Assembly (NCBI RefSeq): GCF_009795885.1 | Contig: NZ_WTEV01000003.1 | Coordinates: 1-64,000, forward strand | Reading direction: 5' to 3' | Length of the DNA stretch: 64,000 nt | Origin: Gilliamella sp. Pas-s25 | GTDB taxonomy: Bacteria; Pseudomonadota; Gammaproteobacteria; Enterobacterales; Orbaceae | Part shown: positions 19,963-30,281 of the stretch, one piece after another | Position numbering within the stretch: the stretch's first letter is position 1 | How the letters are laid out: each line of letters opens with the position of its first letter | The notes under the pieces: model-generated | The model's database searches: none | The model's input: only the letters and a program-made list of their open reading frames with translations | Told to the model about the DNA's origin: nothing | Translations under genes and position numbers: made by a program

Positions 19963-21318
19963 ATGAAAGAAAAATTTTTAGTTTATAAATTATCTGAAAC
20001 GATTAAAAACACTAGTAAAATTGAATCACAATTATTTGAAAATTTTAATGTAAAACGTGGGTTACGTAACGCTGATCACACTGGTGTATTAGTTGGTTTA
20101 ACCAAAATTGGAGATGTGCTAGGTTATGAACATTTAGAAGGTGGCTCATTAAAACCTATTCCAGGAAAATTATTATATCGAGGCATTGATATTGAAGATC
20201 TTGTACATAATGCACAAAAAGAGCAACGAACAGGATTTGAAGAAACGATCTATCTACTATTATCAGGTTCTTTACCCGATAAAGAAGAGTTATACGATTT
20301 TTCACGATTACTTTGTGAATCAATGGCTCTGGAAAAGCAAACTAAGATTGCTATCATGGAACTTGAAGGTCATGATGTGATGAATATTTTAGCAAGAACA
20401 GTGCTTGAAATGTATACTTATGATTCTAAAGCAGATGATACGTCACGTGATAATTTAATGCGGCAATCCATAGACCTCATTGCAAAGTTTCCGGCCATTA
20501 TTGCCTATGCTTATAATATGTTAAGTCACAGTGCTAAAGGTAAATCATTACATATCCGTCACCCAAATGAGGATTTTTCTATTGCTGAAAATTTTTTATA
20601 CATGATGAAAGGAGCAGAAGGATATACTGAACTTGATGTGCGAGTGCTTGATTTGGCTATGATTATCCATGCAGAACACGGCGGCGGAAATAATTCAACA
20701 TTTACGGTGCGAGTGACTAGTTCTACAGGCACTGATACTTACTCATCAATTGCGGCAGGTATTGGATCGTTAAAAGGTCCATTACATGGTGGTGCTAATT
20801 TACAAGTGGGTAAAATGCTTAAACACCTAGCTAAAGAAATTAAAAATTGGAGTGATGTAAATGAAATTGATGCCTATTTACAACGTATTTTAAATAAAGA
20901 TGTATTTGATAAAAAGGGTCTAATTTATGGTATTGGGCATGCAGTTTATACGGTATCAGATCCAAGAGCTGTGTTGCTCAAAGAAATGGCGTATGAACTA
21001 GCCAAAGAAAAAGGGCGAGAAAAAGAGTATAATTTTTTAAATTTGCTTGAAGAACGCGCTATCCATGCTATTTTGAATCGAAAAAATGCCAGAACAAAAA
21101 AACAAGTTTGCGCCAATGTCGATTTCTATTCTGGCTTTGTTTATGACATGATTGGTTTACCTCGAGAGGTTTATACGCCATTATTTGCAATGTCACGTAT
21201 TGTTGGTTGGTGTGCTCATCGAATTGAAGAGCTTAATTTTGATGATCGCCGAATTATTCGCCCTGCTTATAAAAATATTGGTCAATTCATGCCGTTTATT
21301 CCATTAAAAGATCGTTAA
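19963..21318 (+). CDS. gltA: Citrate synthase, Bacteroides/Clostridia type
   Basis: 451 residues. The long N-terminal part (VKRGLRNADHTGVLVGLTKI, GYEHLEGGSLKPIPGKLLYR) is not that of the E. coli hexameric enzyme; it resembles what I recall of Bacteroides and Clostridia enzymes. Catalytic histidines are in GPLHGGAN (His275) and YGIGHAVY (His326), and the aspartate is probably in CANVDFYSGF. It condenses oxaloacetate and acetyl-CoA. As last gene of acn-icd-gltA it completes a pathway from oxaloacetate to 2-oxoglutarate, probably for glutamate synthesis. AGAGGAAA precedes the ATG. Confidence 0.92.
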   Translation: MKEKFLVYKLSETIKNTSKIESQLFENFNVKRGLRNADHTGVLVGLTKIGDVLGYEHLEGGSLKPIPGKLLYRGIDIEDLVHNAQKEQRTGFEETIYLLLSGSLPDKEELYDFSRLLCESMALEKQTKIAIMELEGHDVMNILARTVLEMYTYDSKADDTSRDNLMRQSIDLIAKFPAIIAYAYNMLSHSAKGKSLHIRHPNEDFSIAENFLYMMKGAEGYTELDVRVLDLAMIIHAEHGGGNNSTFTVRVTSSTGTDTYSSIAAGIGSLKGPLHGGANLQVGKMLKHLAKEIKNWSDVNEIDAYLQRILNKDVFDKKGLIYGIGHAVYTVSDPRAVLLKEMAYELAKEKGREKEYNFLNLLEERAIHAILNRKNARTKKQVCANVDFYSGFVYDMIGLPREVYTPLFAMSRIVGWCAHRIEELNFDDRRIIRPAYKNIGQFMPFIPLKDR

Positions 21319-21459
21319 ACTTATCATCCGTCAGTATTATGCTGGCGGCATGAATAAAAACCATTATTTATTGAAAAAAGCGTGGTGATTTAAAGTAATA
21401 GTTTGTAGACTATGCTTCCTTATCAGTTTTCAGCTGTATACTTTTTATATAAATTAGAT

Positions 21460-22998
21460 ATGAATCTTTTAAAATCTTTAGCCACTGTAAGTTCAATGAC
21501 GATGGTATCGCGCGTATTGGGTTTTGTTCGTGATGCCGTTATTGCGCGTTTTTTTGGCGCAGGTATGGCAACTGACGCTTTTTTTGTAGCCTTTAAACTC
21601 CCTAATTTGCTGCGGCGTATTTTTGCGGAAGGTGCTTTTTCGCAAGCTTTTGTGCCTATTTTAGCAGAATATAAAAATCAGCAAGGGATTGAAGCAACGC
21701 GTACCTTTGTTGCTTATATTGCAGGTTTATTAACGCTAGTATTAGCTATTGTTACCTTAATTGGTGTTGTCAGCGCACCTTTTATCATTATGCTAACTGC
21801 ACCAGGATTTATGCAAGAGTCAACCGAAAAATTTGAACTTGCAACGACCATGTTGCGTATAACCTTTCCTTATATCTTTTTTATATCACTGGCTTCACTT
21901 GTTGGCGCTATACTCAACACATGGAATCGTTTCTCGGTTCCCGCTTTTGTGCCAACACTACTTAATGTGAGTATGATTATATTCACGCTATTTTTAACAC
22001 CTTACTTTAACCCGCCCGTATTAGCGCTTGCCGTATCGGTTGGTGTTGGTGGGATTTTACAATTACTCTATCAGCTACCTTATTTAAAAAAGATTGGCAT
22101 GCTAGTGTTACCTCGTATAAATTTTAAAGATAGTGGTGTTTGGCGGGTTTTAAAACAGATGGGGCCGGCAATTTTAGGGGTATCTGTTGGGCAAATATCA
22201 TTAATTATTAATACGATTTTTGCCTCATTTCTCGTTTCTGGCTCAGTTTCGTGGATGTATTATGCGGATCGATTAATGGAATTCCCTGCCGGTGTACTGG
22301 GTGTGGCATTAGGCACCATTTTATTGCCTTCGTTAGCTAAAAGCTTTTCTAAAGGCGATCATAAACAATATTCAGAGTTGTTAGATTGGGGATTGCGCCT
22401 CTGCTTTTTATTGGCTTTACCAAGCACGATTGCATTAGGTGTTATTTCTCGCCCGCTTATATCAACGTTATTTGAATATGGCCAATTTACCTTAAATGAT
22501 ACATTGATGACACAGCGAGCTTTAGTTGCTTACTCTATCGGTCTACTTGGATTGATTTTAATTAAAGTGTTAGCACCCGCATTTTATTCGCGTCAAGACA
22601 TTAAAACTCCCGTCAAAATTGCAATTGTCACGTTAATTTTAACACAGCTAATGAATCTCGTTTTTATTGGGCCATTACAGCATGCAGGCCTTTCACTATC
22701 CATTGGTTTAGCCGCTTGCTTTAATGCTGGATTATTGTATTGGCAATTGCGTAAAAAACAACTTTATCAACCCCAACCTGGTTGGTATCGGTTTTTGATT
22801 AAAGTCATTATTGCTGTAATATTAATGTCTGCTGTGTTATGGTTTGGTTCGCACTTATTACCCGACTGGTCAACCGGCTCAATGTTGGTTCGTATTGGGC
22901 GATTATTTGCATTGGTAATTGTTGGAATCGTTGTCTATTTTGCGTCGTTGATTGCTATGGGATTTAAGATCAAACACTTTATTAAACGAATTGATTAA
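21460..22998 (+). CDS. murJ: Lipid II flippase MurJ
   Basis: 512 residues from the ATG at 21460. It starts [20 protein letters not shown], almost identical to the start of E. coli MurJ; an upstream in-frame ATG at 21412 adds a 16-residue tail not found in the family. About 14 membrane helices are visible, with conserved [39 protein letters not shown] and [20 protein letters not shown]. It flips the peptidoglycan precursor lipid II across the inner membrane. No other cell-wall gene adjoins it. Confidence 0.95.
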   Translation: MNLLKSLATVSSMTMVSRVLGFVRDAVIARFFGAGMATDAFFVAFKLPNLLRRIFAEGAFSQAFVPILAEYKNQQGIEATRTFVAYIAGLLTLVLAIVTLIGVVSAPFIIMLTAPGFMQESTEKFELATTMLRITFPYIFFISLASLVGAILNTWNRFSVPAFVPTLLNVSMIIFTLFLTPYFNPPVLALAVSVGVGGILQLLYQLPYLKKIGMLVLPRINFKDSGVWRVLKQMGPAILGVSVGQISLIINTIFASFLVSGSVSWMYYADRLMEFPAGVLGVALGTILLPSLAKSFSKGDHKQYSELLDWGLRLCFLLALPSTIALGVISRPLISTLFEYGQFTLNDTLMTQRALVAYSIGLLGLILIKVLAPAFYSRQDIKTPVKIAIVTLILTQLMNLVFIGPLQHAGLSLSIGLAACFNAGLLYWQLRKKQLYQPQPGWYRFLIKVIIAVILMSAVLWFGSHLLPDWSTGSMLVRIGRLFALVIVGIVVYFASLIAMGFKIKHFIKRID

Positions 22999-23074
22999 CA
23001 ACACACAATCATTAAAATTTTGTTAAAAATTTAGGTAATAGGAACGTTTAAGTAAAAATTAATAAGGAAATAAG

Positions 23075-23968
23075 ATGAATAAAGCCTCTTTTTTTACTCT
23101 CCCCATTATTGGTGGTGTAGTTTATTTTTTATTGAGTTGTTTTCTTCGGTTGTGTTTTGCCTTTTTACGACCCGAATCAAGCATTTCTTTTGAAACACTT
23201 GGTTATTTATTCCCTGGTTTTTTATTTTATTTTTTCCGAAATAATCTTGTTGATACATTATGGATTTTTGGTTTGTTGTCGCTTGTTTTTTACTACGCTA
23301 ATATTCATATTGTCAATAAAACCAATACAGTATTATTGATTGTCATGATGGCCATATTCACGACAGTAGCTGAACTTATTCAACAAAGCATCATTGTTTA
23401 TTTCTACGAGAGCCCTATTTTGCCAATGATGATAATGATTATCCCATCAGTTGTTTTCTGCTTTTTGTTGTACAGTTTATTAATTTACTATTTAACAAAT
23501 TTCTTTGAAAAGTTCTTTGTAAAAAGTAACCAACCCTTTGCAATTACAGAAACTAACAGCTCAAATATTCACTTCATTTTATTTTCAACGTTTATCTGTT
23601 TCCTCTTGATTAAAGAGTATATGTTAATCGTTATTACTTTTGACTGGAGAGATAGTGATTTTCTAAAGGCTATTTATATTGGTGCTATACTAATTGGGCT
23701 GTTTTTGTCTAAAAACTGTTTTAAAAAGCCTTTTAATAAAATTCAATCAGAAAAGCTCATTAAAAGTGTTTTTGTATCTGCCATACTGATTTTTATTTGT
23801 CTCATTGTTTATTTTATCTCTTTATACCATATGCCAATAAGGTTTTATATTAACGCCACTACCCTGATTCGTGTAGGTCGTAGCTTGCTCCTGTTGATAT
23901 TGCTTATTGTGTTAATTTGTTTGATTATTAATAAAGTGACTAAGCATTATTTTCTAAAACAAAAATAA
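23075..23968 (+). CDS. Unassigned multi-pass membrane protein
   Basis: 297 residues with about eight hydrophobic stretches and very few charges; I do not recognise the family. It starts MNKASFFTLPIIGG, preceded by AAGGAAAT. The first hydrophobic segment is followed by FLRP and a motif SFETLGYLFPGFLFYFF. Immediately downstream lies a 38-codon frame whose start (MQKPSFFKLSFI, YVLLSC) resembles the start of this protein (YFLLSC), so a tandem paralogue probably existed. Function unknown; it is not clearly linked to murJ, 76 bases upstream. Confidence 0.7.
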   Translation: MNKASFFTLPIIGGVVYFLLSCFLRLCFAFLRPESSISFETLGYLFPGFLFYFFRNNLVDTLWIFGLLSLVFYYANIHIVNKTNTVLLIVMMAIFTTVAELIQQSIIVYFYESPILPMMIMIIPSVVFCFLLYSLLIYYLTNFFEKFFVKSNQPFAITETNSSNIHFILFSTFICFLLIKEYMLIVITFDWRDSDFLKAIYIGAILIGLFLSKNCFKKPFNKIQSEKLIKSVFVSAILIFICLIVYFISLYHMPIRFYINATTLIRVGRSLLLLILLIVLICLIINKVTKHYFLKQK

Positions 23969-24051
23969 TAAAATCACAATGATAAAGATTAATATCCTTT
24001 TTAAGAATTGTTACCGTAAAATCAATTGACCTAGATAATTAAGAAAAATAA

Positions 24052-24168
24052 ATGCAAAAACCATCATTCTTCAAATTATCATTTATTTTGATAATATTTT
24101 ATGTTTTGCTATCTTGCATTATGTCATTATCAAGCCTATGGAACAAGGCGACAACAAGCAGCGCTTAG
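24052..24168 (+). pseudogene. Truncated paralogue of the membrane protein
   Basis: A 38-codon frame starting MQKPSFFKLSFILIIFYVLL. Its spacing of M-x-K-x-S-F-F-x-L and Y-x-L-L-S-C matches the start of the 23075-23968 protein. The resemblance ends near 24135, exactly where an IS3-type transposase fragment begins in another frame. It is probably the surviving 5' end of a duplicated gene cut by an insertion. A short independent peptide is possible but less likely. Confidence 0.5.
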
Positions 24169-24419
24169 AATGCAAGGTATCACGTTATCGCGACGGCGAA
24201 TTGTTATCGGTTTTAGTCCATTAAAAAACTTTTTATATATCTGTCTTCATCCTTCAATTGCACGGACAGGTATTTGAAAATAATCTGTCGTTAAGCCATA
24301 ACCGTTGTCACTATTTAAATAGTGATTGATGACTTGTGCGTTAAATCGAATGTATATTATGTTGCCATAATGGGTTCTAAAAGTAGATTTAAAAGATCCA
24401 ACTTTTGGGGGGCAGTTCA
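24132..24419 (+). mobile_element. IS3-family insertion sequence remnant
   Basis: A frame from 24137 to 24277 reads YGTRRQQAALRMQGITLSRR, the helix-turn-helix segment of IS3-family OrfB transposase, then ends. At 24395-24419 lies GATCCAACTTTTGGGGGGCA followed by GTTCA, a typical IS3-family terminal repeat in right-end orientation. A related inverted sequence (TTGTCCCCCTAAAGCTGGTT) starts right behind at about 24426 and may be the end of a second element. The DDE catalytic domain is absent, so the element is dead. Confidence 0.7.
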
Positions 24420-24504
24420 AGATTGGTTGTCCCCCTAAAGCTGGTTAACTTAAATTTAAATAGACATTATTCTGTCTGAAGTTCAAGAATTAAACGCTAA
24501 AAAT

Positions 24505-26013
24505 TTAAGGATAGACACACATTCCGTACGCAGTTTCGTTAGAATTTCTAGTTTTAACCTGACCTCCAACCGCGGTAACAACAAGCTTTTTACCTTCTAC
24601 TACATCGCTTGTCCAATATGCATTATCAGAAGGTAAACCTACTAAATCCATGTATTCTGTCATGTAACCCCACTCGCTAAGCAAGCCACCACCAATTCGT
24701 CGATGGTAATGGTTTCTAGCCGATGATGGTTTAGCGCTTTGGCAACTGCTGTGTAAACCTGTACAGTTTGCGTTGGTGAAATCTTTTACTTGTATAACCC
24801 TATAACCTAATGTCTTACACCAGTTTTCATGTGAAGAGAATAAATTAAATCGGCTTCCGCGATTGACAAACCACTTTTGCAATTCAAATCCATATTTAAT
24901 CACTGATTTGCCACTGCTATCGTAACCGACTAATTCAAATTTCTGAGGTAAGTCTGGTTTGCTAATTGAGTTTCGATTTCCGTTCACCTTTGGACCGGTT
25001 AGTGTGATTCGCACACTGCTACCTGCCGAATTGGGTCGCATTTTGGCGGTTATACCTGCCTGAGTGATAGTTGGCCAAGTCAGTGGACCACTACCTTCTA
25101 TGTATAAATCAAAGAATATACCATTAATGCCAGTGTTCGGGAAGTTACTAGATGCGATAAAGCCTTTGTCTGGATTCCACATACCTTCTGGACCTGCGAA
25201 CTGATTTACGTCTAACCTTAGATCGCCCGCCTTAATGTAGCAAACTTTAGGAGTTAAGACTGGAGTGATAAAGTAACTCACTGTACTTTCGCTGAAAGTG
25301 CTGCTATTAGGCACGCCATACTGTGTCTTTAACATGCCACCTGTACTACTTAACACCACTTTATAAGGTGCTCCGCAAATATCTAAGACATGACTGCGAC
25401 TAACTTTTTGGTTATATCTATCTGTGAAGCTAATGCTTAAGCTACCAGTTGCAGTTACACCATTTTCTCCCTGTCCATCACCATCATCATCACCCCAGAA
25501 GTTATAGGAGGAATTAATTAGTTCTTTTAATTCTATTGAGTCTTTTGATGCTGGTACAAACATGCCAACATTCGCTAAAGTTTCTTCTGCATTGGGTAAG
25601 ACTATCGGTTTTTTCGCAGTTGAAGTATTATTTGCCGGCGTAATTGTTGTGCCATCAGATAACGTAATACTTAACAGATCTTCGGTCGTAGTGGCTTTAG
25701 TTTTTCCGCCATCAAACGTTAAATAAGGTGCTGAACCTTGAATTATATTTGTTGTAACAGCCGATAACGCCTGTGTATTTAATGAATACGACAATAGCAA
25801 TGACAAGGTAGATAAACAAGATAGTGGGCGTTTAGTTAATAGTAATCGTTGCTTTAGGGTAAAGCATAGCCACTTGTTAGCTATTAACAAGCATTTACGA
25901 CAATCTTGTGTGTATCTATTAAGTGAGTTGGGGGTACAAATAATGCCTGAGGAGTATTTAGAAATAGTTAAAGCATAATGTTGCCACATTTGATAAAAAA
26001 AATTGTACTGCAT
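24505..26013 (-). CDS. Secreted adhesin-like protein with lectin-like end
   Basis: 502 residues. A hydrophobic secretion signal (CLSTLSLLLSYSLNTQALSA) sits unusually deep, at about residues 66-85, behind a basic, Cys-containing N-terminal part; no ATG lies between residue 9 and the signal, so a long signal region is likely. The mature part is rich in Thr/Ser/Gly with WGDDDGDGQGENG and beta-strand-like repeats. The end has two-Cys modules and NAYWTSDVVEGKK, reminiscent of intimin/invasin C-type lectin tips. I infer a surface adhesin. No autotransporter barrel is encoded. An IS3 remnant lies just downstream. Confidence 0.65.
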   Translation of the reverse strand: MQYNFFYQMWQHYALTISKYSSGIICTPNSLNRYTQDCRKCLLIANKWLCFTLKQRLLLTKRPLSCLSTLSLLLSYSLNTQALSAVTTNIIQGSAPYLTFDGGKTKATTTEDLLSITLSDGTTITPANNTSTAKKPIVLPNAEETLANVGMFVPASKDSIELKELINSSYNFWGDDDGDGQGENGVTATGSLSISFTDRYNQKVSRSHVLDICGAPYKVVLSSTGGMLKTQYGVPNSSTFSESTVSYFITPVLTPKVCYIKAGDLRLDVNQFAGPEGMWNPDKGFIASSNFPNTGINGIFFDLYIEGSGPLTWPTITQAGITAKMRPNSAGSSVRITLTGPKVNGNRNSISKPDLPQKFELVGYDSSGKSVIKYGFELQKWFVNRGSRFNLFSSHENWCKTLGYRVIQVKDFTNANCTGLHSSCQSAKPSSARNHYHRRIGGGLLSEWGYMTEYMDLVGLPSDNAYWTSDVVEGKKLVVTAVGGQVKTRNSNETAYGMCVYP

Positions 26014-26413
26014 AACATCCTATACATCAAGGTTTTTCTTGATAAATCATTTTTTTATAGTCATTTTCCCATAAATTGGGGGTAATTAATTGTAAGGGCA
26101 GAAGTATAACGTTAAAAAAAAATTTAGCTACCCTTTTTTGTAAAAATTATTTTAAATAAAATTTAAAATTAAATAACAAATATTCGAAAACACTTTATAC
26201 CAATTCGATTTATGTTTTTTAATAATCGGGAACAAATAAAAGAAATAATAGAAGAATAGTTAATCACTTATACTACTAACGTATGTTATCAAGCATTAAA
26301 TAACCTGACGTTAATTGAATATAACACAAAAATATCAGCCTAATTTTCTGATTGGAAAGTTTACTACCGATGGGGATTTATATGGCCTACAAATAGAATA
26401 AGAGCATACTAAT
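26014..26413. other. Intergenic region upstream of adhesin gene
   Basis: About 400 AT-rich bases between the adhesin start and the galU terminator. I see no coding frame, RNA gene or clear repeat. It should contain the adhesin promoter. Confidence 0.4.
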
Positions 26414-26440
26414 AAAAAGAACGCACACTGCGCCCTTTTT
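26414..26440 (-). terminator. Rho-independent terminator of galU
   Basis: On the - strand AAAAAGGGCGCA / TGCGTTCTTTTT forms a 12-bp stem with two G-T pairs and a 3-base loop, ending in a T-run, 23 bases past the galU stop. The A-run on the other side makes it potentially bidirectional. Confidence 0.8.
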
Positions 26441-26462
26441 ATTATTGTTTAATTTGTTAAAA

Positions 26463-27377
26463 CTAGAGCGTCTTTAACCACGCTTTAACATCGCTACCTA
26501 AGATTTTGTGGCGCATTGCGTATTGAACAAAGGTTTGTACATAACCGAGTTTATTACCACAGTCGTGGCTACAACCTTTGATGCAATAGGCATCAACGCA
26601 ATCTTCTTCAAGTAACATAGCAATTGCGTCGGTCAATTGTATTTCACCTCCCGCACCTAATGGGGTTTTGGCAAGTAGGGGCCAGATTTTTTCAGATAGA
26701 ACATAACGTCCAACAACGGATTGGTTTGATGGCGCTTCTTCAACTGATGGTTTTTCAACAACGCTGTACATTTGTGTAACATTACCTGCAGATAGCGCTT
26801 CACCACGACAATCAACAATACCGTAAGAAGAAACTAATTCTTTTGGCACTGGCTCAACCATAATTTGGCTATGTTTGGTTTCATGGTAATTTTTGATCAT
26901 TGCGGCTAAATTATCGCTGGTAAGGTCACTTTGGTATTCATCAATAATCACATCAGGTAAAACAACAGCAAACGGTTCATCGCCAACTAAAGGATAAGCA
27001 CATAATACCGCATGACCAAGCCCTTTAGCCAAACCTTGGCGGACGCTAGTTATTGTGACATGTTTAGGTAAAATGCCTTGTACTTCTTGCAATAATTGGC
27101 GTTTAACACGCGCTTCTAACATGGCTTCTAATTCAAAACTGGTATCGAAATGGTTTTCAATTGAGTTTTTTGATGAGTGGGTTACAAAAATAATCTCAGT
27201 TATGCCAGCTGCAATACACTCTTTAACCACATATTGAATAAGTGGTTTGTCAACAATAGGGAGCATCTCTTTAGGAATTGCTTTAGTTGCAGGTAACATG
27301 CGCGTTCCCAAACCAGCAACAGGAATAACCGCTTTTTTGACTTTTCTACTTGTTGAACTTTCTAAATTTGGTGTCAT
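26463..27377 (-). CDS. galU: UTP-glucose-1-phosphate uridylyltransferase
   Basis: 304 residues, normal length. The nucleotidyltransferase motif [19 protein letters not shown] is followed by [11 protein letters not shown] and [11 protein letters not shown]. It makes UDP-glucose for LPS, capsule and galactose metabolism in the cytoplasm. It is transcribed alone, has a strong terminator, and is preceded by AAGGAAAT. Confidence 0.96.
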   Translation of the reverse strand: MTPNLESSTSRKVKKAVIPVAGLGTRMLPATKAIPKEMLPIVDKPLIQYVVKECIAAGITEIIFVTHSSKNSIENHFDTSFELEAMLEARVKRQLLQEVQGILPKHVTITSVRQGLAKGLGHAVLCAYPLVGDEPFAVVLPDVIIDEYQSDLTSDNLAAMIKNYHETKHSQIMVEPVPKELVSSYGIVDCRGEALSAGNVTQMYSVVEKPSVEEAPSNQSVVGRYVLSEKIWPLLAKTPLGAGGEIQLTDAIAMLLEEDCVDAYCIKGCSHDCGNKLGYVQTFVQYAMRHKILGSDVKAWLKTL

Positions 27378-27493
27378 TTTATTTCCTTAACACAATTAAC
27401 TAATAATGGAGCTATAGGCACCGTTACTACGGTGACCATTAACAAATGTATTTTTGACTCGCACTGACTTTTATATATGAGTAATTCAGCCAC

Positions 27494-28009
27494 TCATTTT
27501 TGTGCCTGTCTAATAATTGATAAATCGTTAGATTCAATTAGCAAAGGATTATCCCTATCTTTGGCTAAAGAATCAATAGCGATATAAACGATTTGGCAAT
27601 TGTGTAACACGGCTTGTCTTACTACGAATTTGGCTTTACGGTCTCGCGCTTCTTTTTGAGCTTTACTGATATAAAGGTCATCGTATCCATCATCATATAA
27701 AGAAGCCCTTTCGAACAAATTTGGTGTTCGCCAAAATGTTTCTTTGGGATAATCTCGCACCAAAATTTGATCAGTTAATTTACCTTTTATTCCGGCATAA
27801 TGACTTGGTAAATGTTTGCTTTCTCGGTTTTGGGCAATATAAACATGTTGATAATTTTGTGTATTTGAGGGGAGTTTATTTAATAAAAATTCAAGACCTG
27901 ATAGGTTTGAATACTGGCAATTTTCCAGCGTTAAAGGTGCAGTTCGATAGTTTAACGAACCGCACCCAATAAGTAAAAACAATGTAACTATAGACAAAAT
28001 ACGTAACAT
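27494..28009 (-). CDS. Putative lipoprotein, unknown
   Basis: 171 residues with a lipoprotein signal peptide (MLRILSIVTLFLLIGC, Cys16). The mature part has no family I recognise; it contains LKNCQ-like Cys pairs (ENCQYSNLSG, HNCQIVYIA) and a central YDDGYDDLYISKAQKEA. The position before GS at the cleavage site would favour outer-membrane sorting. It lies between galU and an entericidin-like gene on the same strand. Confidence 0.7.
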   Translation of the reverse strand: MLRILSIVTLFLLIGCGSLNYRTAPLTLENCQYSNLSGLEFLLNKLPSNTQNYQHVYIAQNRESKHLPSHYAGIKGKLTDQILVRDYPKETFWRTPNLFERASLYDDGYDDLYISKAQKEARDRKAKFVVRQAVLHNCQIVYIAIDSLAKDRDNPLLIESNDLSIIRQAQK

Positions 28010-28065
28010 TTTTACTCTAAAAATAGTTAAAAAGCGAAAATATTGCTAGATATATATGACATTAG

Positions 28066-28215
28066 TTACATTTTATCACTCACTTTTTCGGCAGTATGTG
28101 AAATGGCCTTTCCGCCAGATTCAACATCTTGACCAACACCTTTAACGGTGTTACACCCAACAACTAAAGTTGTCATTACTATACCTAATATTAACATTAA
28201 CACTTTATGGAACAT
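28066..28215 (-). CDS. Entericidin-like small lipoprotein
   Basis: A 49-residue protein starting at 28215 with AAAAGGAG seven bases upstream. The signal peptide MFHKVLMLILGIVMTTLVVG ends at Cys21. The mature part CNTVKGVGQDVESGGKAI is the typical entericidin EcnA/EcnB pattern. Entericidins are small membrane lipoproteins linked to bacteriolysis under osmotic stress. Only one copy is present, so antidote or toxin cannot be told apart. Confidence 0.85.
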   Translation of the reverse strand: MFHKVLMLILGIVMTTLVVGCNTVKGVGQDVESGGKAISHTAEKVSDKM

Positions 28216-28241
28216 AAAATATACTCCTTTTAGTAACATGT

Positions 28242-29435
28242 TTATTTTAATGTAGCAAATGCTTCTGCCACACGGTAGATATTATGGTGATTTAAACCCG
28301 CTACACACATCCTTCCGCTGCCCACCAAATAAACAGCAAAATTATCTTTCAATTGTGTAACTTGCTCTTTATTAAAACCGGTATAACTGAACATGCCTCG
28401 CTGTTTAACCAAATAATCAAAATTACGATCAGGTACAGCTTTTTTTAATAATTCAACCAAAGTTGATCGCATGGTTACAATGCGATTTTTCATTGATTCG
28501 ACTTCTTTAAACCATTGCGCTTTAAGCTCAGGATGATTTAATACATAACTAACTAACTGAGCACCATAAGCTGATGGACTTGAATAATTCTGGCGAACGG
28601 TAGCTTGTAACTGTCCTAATACGCACCCAGCGACTTGACTGTTATCACATAAAACAGATAATCCACCAACACGTTCACCATAGAGTGAAAATGTTTTCGA
28701 AAATGAGTTACTGACAAATCCACACAATCCGGTGTCTGCCATTTTGCGAATCGCATAGGCATCATCGTCAATACTTTCGCCAAAACCTTGATAAGCAATA
28801 TCCATAAATGGAATAAGATCACGAGCCTTTAACACCTCGATCACTTTATCCCACTGCGTATGTGTTAAATCAGCCCCTGTTGGGTTATGGCAGCAAGGAT
28901 GAAGTAAGACAATGCTTTTAGCCGGTAGTTGATTTAAGGTTTCAAGCATTGCTTCAAATTTTACGCCACAAGTTTGCTCATCAAAATAGGGATATTTGTT
29001 TACCTTAAACCCGGCACCGCTAAAAATAGCGATATGATTTTCCCATGTTGGATCGCTGACCCATACTTCAGATTTTGGGAAATAGCGAAATAAAAAATCA
29101 GCCCCTATTTTAAGAGCACCTGAACCACCTAGTGTTTGTATCGTTGCGATACGTTTATCTTTATAAGCCGAATGATCTTCACCAAATAATAGAGACTGAA
29201 TTGATTGACAGTACGTTGGCAAGCCACTCATTGGTAAATACAGTTGTGCACCTTGATTGAGATGATAAATATCATCACGAGCAGTTTTTATACACTGCAA
29301 TTGGGGAACCACGTTATTTTCATCATAATAATAACCAATACTTAAATTCGTTTTATTATCTCGGCTATCATTCATAAACTCAGCGACTAACGATAAAATG
29401 GGATCCCCTGCATACGATTCTACTTTTTCAAACAT
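28242..29435 (-). CDS. tyrB: Aromatic amino acid aminotransferase
   Basis: 397 residues from the ATG at 29435 ([12 protein letters not shown]), which has GGA at good spacing; an in-frame GTG lies two codons earlier. Conserved parts are [41 protein letters not shown] and the PLP-lysine segment [18 protein letters not shown]. It resembles E. coli TyrB more than AspC. It transaminates phenylpyruvate, hydroxyphenylpyruvate and probably oxaloacetate with glutamate. Confidence 0.92.
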   Translation of the reverse strand: MFEKVESYAGDPILSLVAEFMNDSRDNKTNLSIGYYYDENNVVPQLQCIKTARDDIYHLNQGAQLYLPMSGLPTYCQSIQSLLFGEDHSAYKDKRIATIQTLGGSGALKIGADFLFRYFPKSEVWVSDPTWENHIAIFSGAGFKVNKYPYFDEQTCGVKFEAMLETLNQLPAKSIVLLHPCCHNPTGADLTHTQWDKVIEVLKARDLIPFMDIAYQGFGESIDDDAYAIRKMADTGLCGFVSNSFSKTFSLYGERVGGLSVLCDNSQVAGCVLGQLQATVRQNYSSPSAYGAQLVSYVLNHPELKAQWFKEVESMKNRIVTMRSTLVELLKKAVPDRNFDYLVKQRGMFSYTGFNKEQVTQLKDNFAVYLVGSGRMCVAGLNHHNIYRVAEAFATLK

Positions 29436-29654
29436 GTTCACAATCCATTTGGCACAAAAAACAACAATAAATATTTGTAGATTATTACACCAACTTTATT
29501 GGCAATCAATCATTAAATAACAGTTTAACAATAAATAATTAATTTGATTTTTGGTTAGAAAGTGGCTGTATTTTTGATAGTAAAAAGTAATAGATGAGAT
29601 AATTAAAAGTATAATGTGTTTTAACCCACTTTTTTATACTAAAACGTAGGGTTT

Positions 29655-29675
29655 CCTGAAACTTTTTGACAAAAA
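29655..29675 (+). repeat. Short intergenic repeat, copy 2
   Basis: CCTGAAACTTTTTGACAAAA matches copy 1 at 6435 in nearly every base. It abuts the ridA terminator. Confidence 0.5.
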
Positions 29676-29696
29676 TTAGCACCTTTCGGTGCTAAT
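29675..29696 (-). terminator. Rho-independent terminator of ridA
   Basis: Read on the - strand, ATTAGCACC / GGTGCTAAT is a perfect 9-bp stem with a GAAA loop and is followed by TTTTTG. It starts 14 bases after the ridA stop. Confidence 0.85.
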
Positions 29697-29709
29697 CAAG
29701 TAAGCAAAT

Positions 29710-30093
29710 TTATTTAGCAGCAATGACTTCAATTTCGACTTTAGCATCTTTAGGAATTCGAGCAACTTGCACGCAAGAGCGAGCAGGAAAAGAGGCATTA
29801 TTTTCTGTAAAAAATGCTTCGTATACCGCATTTACCGCAGCAAAATCATTCATATCAGCTAAAAAAATCGTTGTTTTTACAATATTACTGACTTGATAAC
29901 CTGCCGCTGTGACAATCGCTTTAACATTGGCTAAACTTTGTTTGGCTTGTTCTTTCACACAACTTGGCATGTCACCTGTGGCAGGATCGAGTGGGATTTG
30001 TCCTGAGGCAAATAACATATTACCTAAATCGATGGCCTGAACATAAGGCCCAATAGCGGCTGGCGCTTTATCAGTACTAATTATTTTTGCCAT
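29710..30093 (-). CDS. ridA: Enamine/imine deaminase RidA
   Basis: 127 residues from the ATG at 30093 (MAKIISTDKAPAAIGPYVQ), with AAGGAG ten bases upstream; the TTG two codons earlier is too close to that site. The YjgF/Rid fold is intact with the catalytic Arg in FPARSCVQVARIPKDAKVEI. It hydrolyses reactive 2-aminoacrylate from PLP enzymes such as threonine dehydratase. It is a single-gene unit with its own terminator. Confidence 0.95.
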   Translation of the reverse strand: MAKIISTDKAPAAIGPYVQAIDLGNMLFASGQIPLDPATGDMPSCVKEQAKQSLANVKAIVTAAGYQVSNIVKTTIFLADMNDFAAVNAVYEAFFTENNASFPARSCVQVARIPKDAKVEIEVIAAK

Positions 30094-30281
30094 ATTCAAT
30101 GTTCTCCTTTTTAATCTATGCTGTTTTAATTACCAAAATGGTCAATGTGTGCACTGTCTATCTTTCCTCATTTGAACAGGAACATTAATTAGTGTCAAGT
30201 CGGCGCAAAATTATGATCGTGGGACTTATTAAAATTTTCTGATATGATAATTACAATTTTTTATTTATTACGAGAGTTAAT

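Noticed and set aside
27055-27237. Antisense 60-codon frame in galU
   Set aside because: It lies inside a full-length, well-conserved galU.
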